DNA from: Chloroflexi bacterium TSY
GTDB taxonomy: Bacteria; Chloroflexota; Anaerolineae; Caldilineales; Caldilineaceae
Direction of reading: 5' to 3'
DNA: 64,000 nt
NCBI GenBank assembly: GCA_019217005.1
Contig: JAHBNG010000074.1
Location: 1-64,000 of the forward strand
The position numbers and the translations under genes were made by a program. This document shows positions 55,013 through 64,000 of the stretch, piece after piece. The notes under the pieces were generated by a model. That model ran no database searches and had not been told where the DNA came from. It was given only the letters and a program-made list of their open reading frames with translations. Every line of letters starts with the position of its first letter. Position 1 is the first letter of the stretch.

Positions 55013-58000
55013 ATGATTCACCATTTGAAAAGTTTGCGGCTCACAACATTCATCATAACGGTAGGATTTGTACTGAACGGCAGTATGATCCCTGGCTGGT
55101 GGACACCAGCCAAGGCAGTTGCGCAGACCGACAGCCAAATTACGATACTTGATGCCAATCAACGGGGAATATTGCTCGAACTGCAAGTGAATGATTTCAA
55201 GGTCGAACAGATTCACAAAGCAGGCGAACTCTTTTCTCGCGTACAGATTGGCACGATGGCACAGACTAATTTGCCCGGACTGCCTCAAGTTCCCACAGAG
55301 GGAACGTTGCTTGGTGTACCTATACCAGAGGGGCTCTCCCTACAGATTGTGGAGACCGACTACCAAACGCTTATCGGACACAGGCTTTTGCCGGCTCCTC
55401 AGCTAAGATCGCAGTCCGATGAGCCAGACGGTTTTGCTCAAGCAACCTTCCAAGAGCGATTTATGCTGGACGCTCAGCGCGACGCAAAAGATTCCGTCTA
55501 TCCGCATGCCGTAGCCGAAATCGGCGAAGTAGGCTACCTACGCGACCAGGCTGTCGCGCAAATCCAGTTCTATCCGGTACAGCATAATCCTCAAAGGAAT
55601 GAGTTGCGTATCTATCACCATATTCGTGTACAGCTAACGTGGAATCGGCCACCAGCCGACGCCGTGACAAACGTCAGATGGCATAGTAGACCGTATGAAA
55701 CGTTGTTTAGTGAGCTTTTGCAAAACTATCGGTGGCTACCACAGCCCAAAGTCTATCCGACAACGAACACGATTGCCCGCTCTACCAACATAGAGGGGGG
55801 GTATAGCACAAATTGCGTAAATTGCCGATCTCAGTCAGAAAGAAATCGAATAACCACACAATTTGGCATACCACCCATAGAGGCGAACCAGACAGGTTCA
55901 TTGCCAGCGCTGAAAATCTATGTGATTGAGGAGGGCCTCTATCGTCTCACCTATCTAAACTTGCTGAATGCCGGTTTCGACCCCGGCATACATAATCTAC
56001 ACACCTTCAAGCTGTACAATCAGGGTGTCGAAATTCCTATCTATGTGGACGGCGAGTACAATGGCGTCTTTGATCCAGACGATAGTATCTACTTTTATGG
56101 CGCTGCGATAGATAATGACTATACAACTCGCAATGTATATTGGCTGGTGGCAGATGGCTCTATCGGGAGGCGGATGGCAGTCCAGAGTGGACTGATCGCA
56201 GGGAATGGTGCTTTTGTCCATCGCTTTTTGGCGACGGAGCATATCGAAGAAGATACTGTCTATTGGCAAAATATGCCTGGGCGCAACCAGGACCGTTGGT
56301 TTTGGGGACAGCGTCTTAGCCCCGACACCGAGGGTATGGATTCGTCTCGAACATTTTCAATCAGAGTAGACAATATTGCAACAGAGGGGGAAGCAAACCG
56401 TGCGAGTTGAATTGCACGGCTACACGGGGCTAAAACATCATTCTCGCATCTATCTGAACGAGCACGAAATTGACGATCTGGCATGGTGGGGACAGAAACC
56501 ATTTACCCATGTTGTCAATGTGTTGCCTCAGTTCTTACGGAATGGCGAAAATGTGCTACGAGTCGAAACCGTGGATACAGGTGCTGCCGTGGATCAAATC
56601 CTGGTCAACTGGGTCGAACTCGACTATTGGGATACTTATACAGCCGAAGACAGTCAGCTCTGGTTTCGTTCAGAGATCGCAGGTATCGGTCAGTTTGAGA
56701 TCGCCGGGTTATCTGATCAAAACGTTATGCTCCTGGACATCACAGACGTGAGGAGGCCAACACGGATTACCAATCCCGCGGTTGTTGATCAGGGCGGTCG
56801 TTATGCCGTTCGCTTTGAGGTCAGCACTCAGCCTGGTCGGCGATACTATGTGACAACGCTTTCTCGAGCCAAATCGCCAGCCGCGCTGTTGTTGGACCAA
56901 CCGTCACGGTGGAGAGCCGCTACGCATGGGGCTGATTACATTATTATCACCAGTCAAGAGTTCTATCGTAGCGCCCTTGTTCTAGCCGAGCATCGCCAGG
57001 CATCGGGTCTGCGCGTCGCAACAATCATCGTCGACGACCTTTATGATGAGTTTACTCATGGATTGTTCAGCCCTAGAGCCATCCGTAGGTTCTTACAGTA
57101 CACATATGAAAATTGGCAGACGCCAGCACCGACTTATGTTCTGCTCTTCGGCGATGCTAACCAAGACTACAAAGACAATTTCAAGACTGGTGCCGTAAAC
57201 TACGTCCCCTCCTATAACATGGATAGCAGTCTCTTTGGCGAAGTCTCTTCGGACAACTGGTTTGTTGCTGTCAACGGAGACGACCAGCTTCCCGACATGT
57301 TTATTGGACGCTTAGTCGCTCAGAACCAGGCGGAGGCTCAGGTAATGGTAGAAAAGATTATTCAATACGAGCAGAACCCGGCGAGCGACGGTTGGGAAAG
57401 AAATGTGCTCCACGTAGCCGATATTGGAACAAAATTTGAACGTATTGCCGAAGACCTGGCTGCTCACCTGCCCAGCGACTACGTGGTCAGTCGTGTCTAC
57501 GCAAACGACTATCAGTCTAGCACAGCGGGCGTCAGCGCAACAACTGATATTGTCGATCGGATCAATCAGGGAAGTGTTCTGGTGACCTACATAGGTCATG
57601 GGAACTTTGCTAGTTGGGGACGCAGCCAAATTGGATTTGTTTTTGGCACGAGCAACGTTGATGCACTTAACAATGGAGAAAGACTACCGGTTGTCGTTGT
57701 AGGTAACTGCCTAAATGGCTTTTTTGCTGGAGCCAAAGAGAGTCCATCCTTGGCCGAAGTGCTGCAACGCCGCAAAGCTGGTGGCGCAATTGCGGTCTGG
57801 GCACCGTCGGGGCTTGGCTACCCAGACGATCATGCGGTGCTGCTACACGAGTTTTATAGAGCAATGTTTGCCGACAGCTCTCAGACAATTGGCGCAGCCA
57901 CTACAGCTGCCAAGTTAGCTATCTTTGCTGGAAACCAGCATAGACGCGAGCTGGTCGAAACCTATGTGCTCTTTGGCGATCCAGCACTCAGATTAGCCAG

Positions 58001-58040
58001 AGCACCAGACCATCAATATCAAGCGAGGATAACAAAGTGA
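55013..58040 (+). pseudogene. C25 (gingipain-type) cysteine peptidase, one-base frameshift
   Basis: The N-terminal part (55013-56410) has a signal peptide (LRLTTFIITVGFVLNGSMIPGWWTPAKA) and a beta-rich prodomain. The frame then changes near 56392: GCAAACC in place of GCAACC. With one A less the sequence runs NIATEGEATVRVELHGYTGLKHHS into the second part (56376-58040), which holds the catalytic domain: YIGHGNFASWG (His at 57597-57599) and VVVGNCLNGFF (Cys at 57708-57710), then GAIAVWAPSGLGYPDDH. C25 peptidases include gingipains and the PorU sortase of type IX secretion. Here the enzyme follows the beta-helix giant by 26 nt and may process it; this is inference. The shift may be a sequencing slip. 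Confidence 0.85.
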
Positions 58041-58050
58041 GGAAAATCTT

Positions 58051-59892
58051 ATGAACTCAGCACTGTGTAAATCCATTGGCATTATACTTATCCTGGCAAC
58101 GTTGATCCACCCAAAGATCGAATTAGATGTCCATGCTCAAACCCCCGAAGAACAATGTCTAACTCTAAGAGACGAGCTCAGAGCAGCGATTACCGACTGT
58201 GATGATATGAACAGCAACTGGGCTTGCTACGGCAGTATTGAGGCAAAAGTTGTGCCAGTTCAGTTCCGGTTTCACGCGCTGCGAGATCGACGACCGCTGA
58301 CCGTACTTGAGGAAGTTGATACAAATGCCAAGGGTGTCGTGTTCATGAATCTTCAGATCGAAGGTGAAAGCAACTCGATCAAGGCGATGCTGTTTGGTAA
58401 TGCCCAGCTTGAAACAGTAGATCCAGAGCAGCACAGTTTCATCATGCAGATCGATGACACAACCGAACTCTGTCAGTTGACGCCACCAGGGATGATCCTA
58501 CATACGGAAACAGGAGAAAGCGGTGAAATTACGCTAAATAGCGTGACCATTGCAATGGCGAGCACAACCTTTATCACATTTGACAGCCATAGTTTGATGA
58601 CAATTGTTAACCTAGATGGAGAAGTGACTGTTATCATTGATGGTGTGGCCCAGGCTCTACCAGTTGGTCAACAGGTTCAGGTTGAGTTTGTCAATGGAGC
58701 TCCAGTATTCTCTGGTCCACCTATAGCATCACCATTTTTCGATTCTATTGTCTTCCAATGGTTAGCTACAGAAGGATTGCAGCAGATCAAAAATACGAAT
58801 CAAACAGTCGACAATTGTAATGGCACAATAGAGTTTGGAGAGACCATCAGCACGCAAAATGTGGCACCAGGACAAGAATGTCTCATTAACTTTTGTGCTG
58901 AAACGGGTGACAGCATTGCTCTTAACATGAATGCGTTGGATCCTACACTCAATCCCTCATTGAATCTGCGAGGACCAGACGATTTACTTCTATCTTTTAA
59001 TAATGATGTGGCGATGGATAATCTAAACAGTCAGCTTTGTAAGGTGAGCATCGCTGAAACCAGCTGTGACTACACGATTGTCGCCCGTTCTCATCGGAAC
59101 GAGACCTTTGGCCGCTTCAATCTCTCTCTGAGCAAACAGTCAGACTGTGTAGTTCCCGAACCTCGCTGTGATGTGATGGCCCATCAAGGAATACAGTTAC
59201 ACCAAGGTCCCGGTCTGCAATTTCCTGACATTGCAACCCTGACTCAGGGTACCCATCTGCGGCCCATTGGCCGTAGTCAAGATGGCGAGTGGATTTCGGT
59301 GGATATACTTCGTAGAGGCCTTGCTGGTTGGGTTCAGGATTTGCCCGAGAACGTAGAATGCGAGTTCACCTTCCCTCCAGCACCCACACCTCCCCCCTGT
59401 CAACCATTGCAGCCAGCCGGATGGATTAGATATACGGTCGTAAGTGGCGATACGTTATCGGGCATCGCAGGGGCTACGGGCACTAGCGTGGCGCGTCTGA
59501 GGGAAGTGAACTGTTTACCGGATACGCTTATTCGCAGTGGCCAAAACTTATATGTGCCTCGACCAGTATGCAGTGGCGTAATAATTGCTGCTTTTTCCGC
59601 GATACCTGGAACGAGCAGCACCACTGTTTCCTGGCGAGCGACGGGCGGCTGTGCACCACTTTCCGGAACAATAATAGCAGTCTATAGCAGTCCCAATGGT
59701 GTATCCTCCGCGCGCTACACCGCGGCTGGTGTTGGTTCTATGAATATCGCCTTTCCAGACAATACTACCTGTCCATTGATGGCTCAATATGGTATTAGCA
59801 TGCGTGATCGCAGCGGACAGGGTGCATCATTTGTTCGCTCCGTTCAACTGCGAGAAACGTGCCCCAAACTTGCACCCTTTCCGACCCCATGA
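58051..59892 (+). CDS. Secreted protein with SH3-like and LysM domains
   Basis: 613 residues. Signal peptide IGIILILATLIHPKIELDVHA. Residues ~30-270 are beta-rich and include a FecR-like strand pattern (FDSHSLMTIVNLDGEVTVIIDGVAQALPVGQQVQVEF). Residues ~280-365 contain a pre-peptidase-like domain with Cys pairs. CDVMAHQGIQLHQGPGLQFPDIATLTQGTHLRPIGRSQDGEWISVD is SH3b-like. IRYTVVSGDTLSGIAGATGTSVARLREVN..IRSGQNLYVP is a LysM, which binds peptidoglycan. The tail is Ig-like. It starts 10 nt after the C25 peptidase, so the trio is one transcription unit. A wall-attached adaptor for the secreted partners is a plausible role. Confidence 0.88.
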   Translation: MNSALCKSIGIILILATLIHPKIELDVHAQTPEEQCLTLRDELRAAITDCDDMNSNWACYGSIEAKVVPVQFRFHALRDRRPLTVLEEVDTNAKGVVFMNLQIEGESNSIKAMLFGNAQLETVDPEQHSFIMQIDDTTELCQLTPPGMILHTETGESGEITLNSVTIAMASTTFITFDSHSLMTIVNLDGEVTVIIDGVAQALPVGQQVQVEFVNGAPVFSGPPIASPFFDSIVFQWLATEGLQQIKNTNQTVDNCNGTIEFGETISTQNVAPGQECLINFCAETGDSIALNMNALDPTLNPSLNLRGPDDLLLSFNNDVAMDNLNSQLCKVSIAETSCDYTIVARSHRNETFGRFNLSLSKQSDCVVPEPRCDVMAHQGIQLHQGPGLQFPDIATLTQGTHLRPIGRSQDGEWISVDILRRGLAGWVQDLPENVECEFTFPPAPTPPPCQPLQPAGWIRYTVVSGDTLSGIAGATGTSVARLREVNCLPDTLIRSGQNLYVPRPVCSGVIIAAFSAIPGTSSTTVSWRATGGCAPLSGTIIAVYSSPNGVSSARYTAAGVGSMNIAFPDNTTCPLMAQYGISMRDRSGQGASFVRSVQLRETCPKLAPFPTP

Positions 59893-59921
59893 GTTTCGAC
59901 GTTTTCAGTTATAGAGAGCCT

Positions 59922-61085
59922 CTATTCAGGTCCGAACGTCCCAATGATTTGTTCAAACACTTCCTCATAGCGTGCCATATTATTCTCTGGCGTGACGAGT
60001 GTGAGCGTGTAGAGCTTATCGTTGGCAACAAGACTGACAACCTTGGCAAAGACACTGGCGTTCACGCCCACATTGGCCAAATTGGCAACTGCTGTACTAT
60101 TGACGCTGGGCAAATTGTTTGTTGTTCCGACCTCAATGTCGCCAACCGAGACATCTCCCAATTGAGCAGCGTTTGCTTCTAGAACCGATTCCATAAAATT
60201 CCGTACTGATTCAGCCGTTGCCCCTGGTGCATCGACAACAGAAACGTTGAGCCCTGTCGGCAAGCCTCCAAACATCGCTGCTCCGATGTCGGTGATTGCA
60301 ACGGTTCCAACACCTTGCCCCGCATCGGTTTCCAAGAATGCTTGCAATTCTGCCAGTGCTTCACCTTGGCCGACGAGATTCGCAAGGTTCGTTACTTGCG
60401 CGCCACGTAGGTCCAACTCTGCCCAACTAGAGGGGAGAGCCAAAGAGTAGCCACGCTCTGCATCCACAATTTTGGTAAAGTTACATGGGACCGTCACCTG
60501 CGGTTCAGGTGCGGCTGGAGCTTCAGTTGGTTCCGGCGTTGCTGTTGGTTCTGGCGTGTTCGTGGCGGTTGGCTCCGGAGGCGAAGTGAGATCAGGTGCA
60601 TTTTCCACCAGGAAGGCAGCGATCCATTCACCCTCTGCTAATTCATACCAGGTCCCAGCCTCGTTTACGCCGACAATCTGGAGTATGTCTCCTTGGGCGA
60701 CTACACCGACAATCTCATGATTTGTCCCTGGGCCACCCCGTAGATTGGCGTTTCGATTTGCATAGGCATCCGATACAACGGCCAGGTCTTCCGGCGCATC
60801 ACCCACCAAAAATGCGGCAATCCAGTTCCCATTAGCCAACTGATACCATGAACCATCCGCATTTTGGGCAACCAATTCGATCTCTTGTCCAGCCGAAGCA
60901 CCACCCGCGATGCGGAACGTAATGCCCGGACCGGAGCGCAGATATGCACCGCGCAGAACCGTTGCTGTTCCCTCCTCCTGGGCCATGACCAAGCCATATG
61001 CACCGCCCAAACTAGCCGTAAGCAAGAGCGCAATTGCAATTGCGGCCAACATTGTCTTTGCATTCAATTTGATTTTCTTTTTCAA
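59922..61085 (-). CDS. Secreted protein with two SH3b domains and a Pro/Thr/Glu linker
   Basis: I start at TTG 61085 (reading LKKKIKLNAKTMLAAIAIAL as Met-KKK), because CCGGAGGG lies 7 nt before it; the upstream ATG at 61118 has no such site. 387 residues. Signal peptide to LVMAQ, then two SH3b domains (GAYLRSGPGITFRIAGGASAGQEIELV and ANLRGGPGTNHEIVGVVAQGDILQIV, each ending WIAAFLV), a PEPTATNTPEPTATP linker, and a PsbP/DUF1795-like domain (GYSLALPSSWAELDL ... LYTLTLVTPENNMARYEEVFEQIIGTF). It probably sits at the cell wall. It converges with the LysM gene 30 nt away. Confidence 0.88.
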   Translation of the reverse strand: MKKKIKLNAKTMLAAIAIALLLTASLGGAYGLVMAQEEGTATVLRGAYLRSGPGITFRIAGGASAGQEIELVAQNADGSWYQLANGNWIAAFLVGDAPEDLAVVSDAYANRNANLRGGPGTNHEIVGVVAQGDILQIVGVNEAGTWYELAEGEWIAAFLVENAPDLTSPPEPTATNTPEPTATPEPTEAPAAPEPQVTVPCNFTKIVDAERGYSLALPSSWAELDLRGAQVTNLANLVGQGEALAELQAFLETDAGQGVGTVAITDIGAAMFGGLPTGLNVSVVDAPGATAESVRNFMESVLEANAAQLGDVSVGDIEVGTTNNLPSVNSTAVANLANVGVNASVFAKVVSLVANDKLYTLTLVTPENNMARYEEVFEQIIGTFGPE

Positions 61086-61235
61086 TTTTTTTCCCTCCGG
61101 AAAATTTAGTAAAACCAAAAGAGTATTTGGACACAGATTTCTAGAATTTTCAGGATTTTATCCGTGTTTATCCGTGAAAATCCGCGTCCTATTTCTCATT
61201 ATCTTTCTTGGTTTCACTTTATATATCGCAAGCGA

Positions 61236-61349
61236 TTATACTTTCTGTGTAATTCGCTTGAACCACAATCCTATAGCACCATAACAGCCCAAAAAATCGG
61301 GGCGCAACTGATCTGCCATGATGAAAATGATGTTGGGTTGAGTGGCCAT
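61236..61349 (-). pseudogene. Sulfatase N-terminal fragment
   Basis: ATG 61349 opens MATQPNIIFIMADQLRPDFL, then GCYGA, the exact start pattern of type I sulfatases (PNIIFI.aDqlR.d.lgcyG). After GCYGA (near 61280) the similarity ends and a stop comes at 61236. The rest of the gene, including the catalytic Cys motif, is missing. A deletion or insertion removed it. Confidence 0.7.
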
Positions 61350-61355
61350 GTTACT

Positions 61356-62051
61356 TTACCGCGACTGTTCCAGGACATAAATGTGGCGTGTATTTGGCAG
61401 GGAATCGAGGTCGAGAACCAATTCCGTGTTGCCCACATACGTCACTTGCTCGGCTGGATACCGATCTGTAAAGTCACTCACTGGTTGGATTTGTAGTACA
61501 CCGCGGTCGCTGTAATAGTGCATGGGAATGATGGCGCGCGGCTGGATTACGTCGATGGCTGTGTCGAGGTCATCCAGTGCAATGGTCGCGTGGCCACCTG
61601 TCAGAGCAAACATCACATCAACGCTACCGCGTAAGGCATTTAGATGTTCATCGGAGAGAGGATTGCCGATGTCGCCAATATGAAGAACGCGGATACCATC
61701 GAGGGTAAAGGTATACATCGCATTGTCGTCTGGATCACGGTCACCGTAATCGAACGTCAGACTTTCTGAAACAGGGTATGAATTGACATGTAATCCTTGA
61801 ATCGTTTGACCACCTTCGGGTAGATCTAGTGTATTGACCACAGTAGGAATGCCCGTTACGTGACTCGGATCACTATGGAAGCGGTCGGTATCTGAACTCA
61901 TTAGCACGATGTCAGCCGCCTCGTCGATGGGGTCAAAGCCTGATGCATCAGAGCCAGGGGTATAGGGATCGGTCACAACGGACAATGCATTTCCCTGCGG
62001 GCTCTTTCCTTCTAGCCGAAAGCAAGCATGGGCATAGAATTTGATCTTCAT
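61356..62051 (-). CDS. Metallo-beta-lactamase-fold hydrolase (UlaG-like)
   Basis: I start at ATG 62051 (MKIKFYAHACFRLEGKSPQG), the normal N terminus; the open frame upstream runs through repeat H4. 231 residues. AHACFRLEG, VVTDPYTPGSDASG, ADIVLMSSDTDRFHSDPSHV, VLHIGDIGNPLSDEHLNALRGSVDVMFALTGGHATI and IIPMHYYSDRG follow the UlaG/YtnP-like MBL pattern. In many members the first motif is HxHxDH; here it is SSDTDRFHSD, so one His of the usual pair is replaced, which may alter metal binding. The substrate is not known. It lies 6 nt upstream of the sulfatase stub. Confidence 0.85.
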   Translation of the reverse strand: MKIKFYAHACFRLEGKSPQGNALSVVTDPYTPGSDASGFDPIDEAADIVLMSSDTDRFHSDPSHVTGIPTVVNTLDLPEGGQTIQGLHVNSYPVSESLTFDYGDRDPDDNAMYTFTLDGIRVLHIGDIGNPLSDEHLNALRGSVDVMFALTGGHATIALDDLDTAIDVIQPRAIIPMHYYSDRGVLQIQPVSDFTDRYPAEQVTYVGNTELVLDLDSLPNTRHIYVLEQSR

Positions 62052-62092
62052 ACTGTGTCCCTGTGGTCTTTGAGGTGAGTAGGTTTCGTAGA

Positions 62093-62168
62093 TAGTGTGC
62101 CCCAAAATATGTAATGAAGACCGCTCAGCCAGAGTACCCGCTCCATTTACACACTTAGTGGTAAACAC
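62093..62168. repeat. Repeat H copy 4
   Basis: GTGTGCCCCAAAATATGTAA ... CTCCATTTACACACTTAGTG, the same inverted ends as copies at 2331, 9266 and 44017. Confidence 0.6.
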
Positions 62169-62188
62169 CTGTTTCTTACAGTATTGTA

Positions 62189-62343
62189 GGGGTGGTTCAA
62201 AATTAGGTTTACACTTTTGATATATAGACAAAAATCTATATGAGACCGTTTTCTCTCTGAGAACCGGCGAAATCAGAGAATATAAACGTTCTTTCTGTTT
62301 CTAAAAGTGTAAACCTATCTATCCAGCTAAAATGAACCACCCC
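62189..62343. mobile_element. MITE D copy 3 (155 bp)
   Basis: Ends GGGGTGGTTCA and TGAACCACCCC. GTATTGTA occurs directly on both sides (62181-62188 and 62344-62351), an exact 8-bp target duplication. Identical to copy 2. Confidence 0.92.
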
Positions 62344-62405
62344 GTATTGTAATCGATCTAGTGTTGCTCATGCCAATCTGTGTGGCTTATAACTTCGTTT
62401 CTAAG

Positions 62406-62555
62406 ATAGACATTATAGGGATTGAAAAATAGGACACGGATTTTCAGGATGTTCACGAAGTGGGCGTTTCGCCAACACGGATTCTCTCTGAGTAAATCCG
62501 TAAAAACCTGTGTTCATCCGTATCCCATTCTCTGAATCCTGATAATCTCCAATAT
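62406..62555 (+). repeat. Repeat G copy 2
   Basis: AGACATTATAGGGATTGAA ... GTGTTCATCCGTATCCCAT ... CTGAATCCT. It has an internal extra segment (TGTTCACGAAGTGGGCGTTT) compared with copy 1 at 12116. Confidence 0.7.
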
Positions 62556-62700
62556 GTTGGTTAAGCCTCAGTCCGTCCAGGATACTCACTCAGTCCCCCA
62601 AATGAGGGATGCGTTTAGCCCTGAAATGGAGTATGATGAGGCGGTCGTCCAAGTTTTCGTCAGACCTGTAGCATCGATCCATCTCACGACCGGAGTTTTT

Positions 62701-64000
62701 ATGTCCAAGAAGAATACACTCAGACGTTTTACCAAAGGTGCCCGGATGGTATTAATGCAGGCCCAATCTGAGGCCAAACGGTTGAACCACAACTATATCG
62801 GCACTGAGCACTTATTGATGGGCATCATGCAAGCCCCACAAGGGCTGGCGCATGAGGTTTTGATCGGCTTCGACGTTGATCTAGCTCAGATACAAGCCAG
62901 ATTGGAGGAGGAGATTGGCTTGGGATCATCGAAGCCATTCGGCAGACCAACGCTTGCTCCCCGGGTCAAACGGGTGATTGAGTTGGCGGTGAGCGAAGCA
63001 GATAGAATGGTGCATGACTACATTGGCACAGAGCATCTTCTGGTTGGTCTGATTGAAGAAGGTCAAGGAGCAGGTGTTCGTGTACTCAGTCAATTTGTCG
63101 ACCTTCAACTCCTTCAACAAAGCATCTTGGATCAAATTCAGCGTCGGCAAACCTATGAACAGCAAATTCCAAAACCGACGCGGACAAGGCTGACCCAGCG
63201 CGCTCGGATTGTGTTGAATCGGACTGAGGAAGAAGCGATTCGATTGAAACATGATACCGTCATGCCAGAACATCTCTTGATGAGCGTGTTGAAAGATCCA
63301 TTGTGTCAGGCCTCTATCGTCTTGCGAGAGCAGGATGTCTCTCTTGTCATCCTGCAGCAGGAGATTGAACGGGAGCTTGGGGAGGGGCAGCGGGTGCAAT
63401 TTGGTCAACCAACTGTTGCGCCAGTTACACGAGAGCTTATCCGAGCGGCTGCTCAATGGGCGGATAAATGGAGTCATCAAGACGTCGGCACAGAGCATCT
63501 GCTCATGGCGTTGCTAATGGGTGAAGAAACAGTCACCTTTCGCATTCTGGCAAATCATACTGATCTTGATTCCCTGATTCAACAATTGCAAGAGGCAGGA
63601 GCGAAACAAAAAGTATCCCAGGATTCAGGCAGATTTGTCGCAATGCAGAAGGGACCGTTAATCAGCTTTCGAAACATGGTCTGGACGTTCTTAGGTGAAC
63701 GTCTTCCAGGCCCCGACCAAGAGAGGATCGTCAACGAAGCCGTCGAAATGGGTGCTGAAAAAGAGCGGCAGCGTCTAGCACGAGACCTTCATGATTCGAT
63801 CAAGCAACAGATCTTTAATATCAGCGTCAGTGCCGCCGCCGTCGATGCACGGTGGGAAACCGACCCGGCTGGAGCAAAGGCGGCATTGGCTGATGTACAA
63901 CAGAGTGCCCAAGCCGCGATGGTGGAAATGAACGCTTTGCTCATGCAATTACAACCGAATCCGCTCGAATCAGTGGGGTTAATTGATGCGCTACGCGAAC
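62701..64000 (+). CDS. Clp-N repeat / NarL-type histidine kinase fusion (partial at right edge)
   Basis: The frame from ATG 62701 (GGAG 5 nt upstream) has no stop through the window edge: 433 codons. Residues ~1-300 contain four Clp-N half-repeats, recognised by NYIGTEHLLMG (~32-42), DYIGTEHLLVG (~106-116), TVMPEHLLMS (~186-195) and VGTEHLLMAL (~262-271), each preceded by a helix like RMVLMQAQSEAKRL or RVIELAVSEADRM. This is two complete Clp-N domains. A linker of ~50 residues leads to KERQRLARDLHDSIKQQIFN, the HisKA_3 H-box with phospho-acceptor His364, and a following helix (SAQAAMVEMNALLMQLQP, VGLIDALRE), the NarL/DesK-type dimerisation region. The ATPase domain must lie beyond the edge. 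No membrane helix, so the kinase is cytosolic. In Clp proteins the N domain binds substrates or adaptors; here it would be the sensor. A response regulator is expected downstream. Confidence 0.88.
   Translation, partial: MSKKNTLRRFTKGARMVLMQAQSEAKRLNHNYIGTEHLLMGIMQAPQGLAHEVLIGFDVDLAQIQARLEEEIGLGSSKPFGRPTLAPRVKRVIELAVSEADRMVHDYIGTEHLLVGLIEEGQGAGVRVLSQFVDLQLLQQSILDQIQRRQTYEQQIPKPTRTRLTQRARIVLNRTEEEAIRLKHDTVMPEHLLMSVLKDPLCQASIVLREQDVSLVILQQEIERELGEGQRVQFGQPTVAPVTRELIRAAAQWADKWSHQDVGTEHLLMALLMGEETVTFRILANHTDLDSLIQQLQEAGAKQKVSQDSGRFVAMQKGPLISFRNMVWTFLGERLPGPDQERIVNEAVEMGAEKERQRLARDLHDSIKQQIFNISVSAAAVDARWETDPAGAKAALADVQQSAQAAMVEMNALLMQLQPNPLESVGLIDALRE

Larger units (their letters stand above)
62052..62700. 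other. Gene-free stretch with three repeat families
   Basis: Holds repeat H copy 4, MITE D copy 3 and repeat G copy 2, one after another, and the promoter region of the Clp-N/kinase gene. Nothing else recognised. Confidence 0.6.

Overview
The window looks like a chromosomal segment of an uncultured Chloroflexota bacterium, probably of the Anaerolineae/Caldilineae/Ardenticatenia side. This is an inference from gene content: large secreted proteins with Pro/Thr stalks and a terminal LP[LIV][IV] signature, CotH/lamin-tail and C25-peptidase surface proteins, many insertion sequences, and moderate GC. Nothing in the window names a species.

Layout. 1-4.4 kb is a decaying region: a frameshifted RmlD-type reductase, a frameshifted GT2 glycosyltransferase and a frameshifted transposase. 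4.5-12.1 kb holds a small secreted protein, a 1.25-kilo-residue CotH/lamin-tail surface protein and a GT39-like membrane glycosyltransferase. 12.3-13.35 kb (minus strand) is crcB plus a zinc-ribbon SpoU methyltransferase. 13.9-27.3 kb is a heme cluster, hemQ-hemH-hemA-hemC-hemD-methyltransferase-hemB-[IS]-hemE-hemY-hemL. It encodes every step from glutamyl-tRNA to heme b by the coproporphyrin-dependent route. 28.2-31.2 kb is an M4 (thermolysin-type) protease. 31.5-31.8 kb holds tRNA-Ser(GGA) and the SRP RNA. 32.5-36.6 kb is ppk (frameshifted by an extra CCAG unit) and a CPA1 antiporter. 37.0-40.8 kb is a MoxR/DUF58/DUF4129 operon. 42.0-46.4 kb has an FAH-family hydrolase, two tandem MDR dehydrogenases, a YkgJ protein and a J-domain membrane protein. 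46.4-50.2 kb contains an apparently intact IS200/IS605 element (TnpA+TnpB) and a broken IS110 element. 50.6-59.9 kb is a secreted trio (CSLREA/beta-helix giant, C25 gingipain-like peptidase, LysM protein). 59.9-62.05 kb (minus) has an SH3b lipoprotein-like protein, a sulfatase stub and a metallo-beta-lactamase-fold hydrolase. From 62.7 kb to the edge there is a long open frame encoding four Clp-N repeats joined to a NarL-type histidine kinase.

The most unusual features are (1) the Clp-N/histidine-kinase fusion at the right edge; (2) a dense set of small palindromic mobile repeats, at least eight families, several nested inside each other. One (family A) inserts at TAA and so leaves the hemH stop codon intact. 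One 155-bp family has 8-bp target duplications and interrupts a transposase. A 223-bp element with 20-bp perfect terminal repeats separates the signal peptide from the body of the beta-helix giant, and its precise removal would restore one reading frame.

Several genes have single frameshifts (rmlD, GT2, ppk, the 40.9-kb protein, the C25 peptidase, transposases). The heme genes are all clean. I cannot separate true decay from assembly error by reading alone, and each entry says which kind of change is seen.
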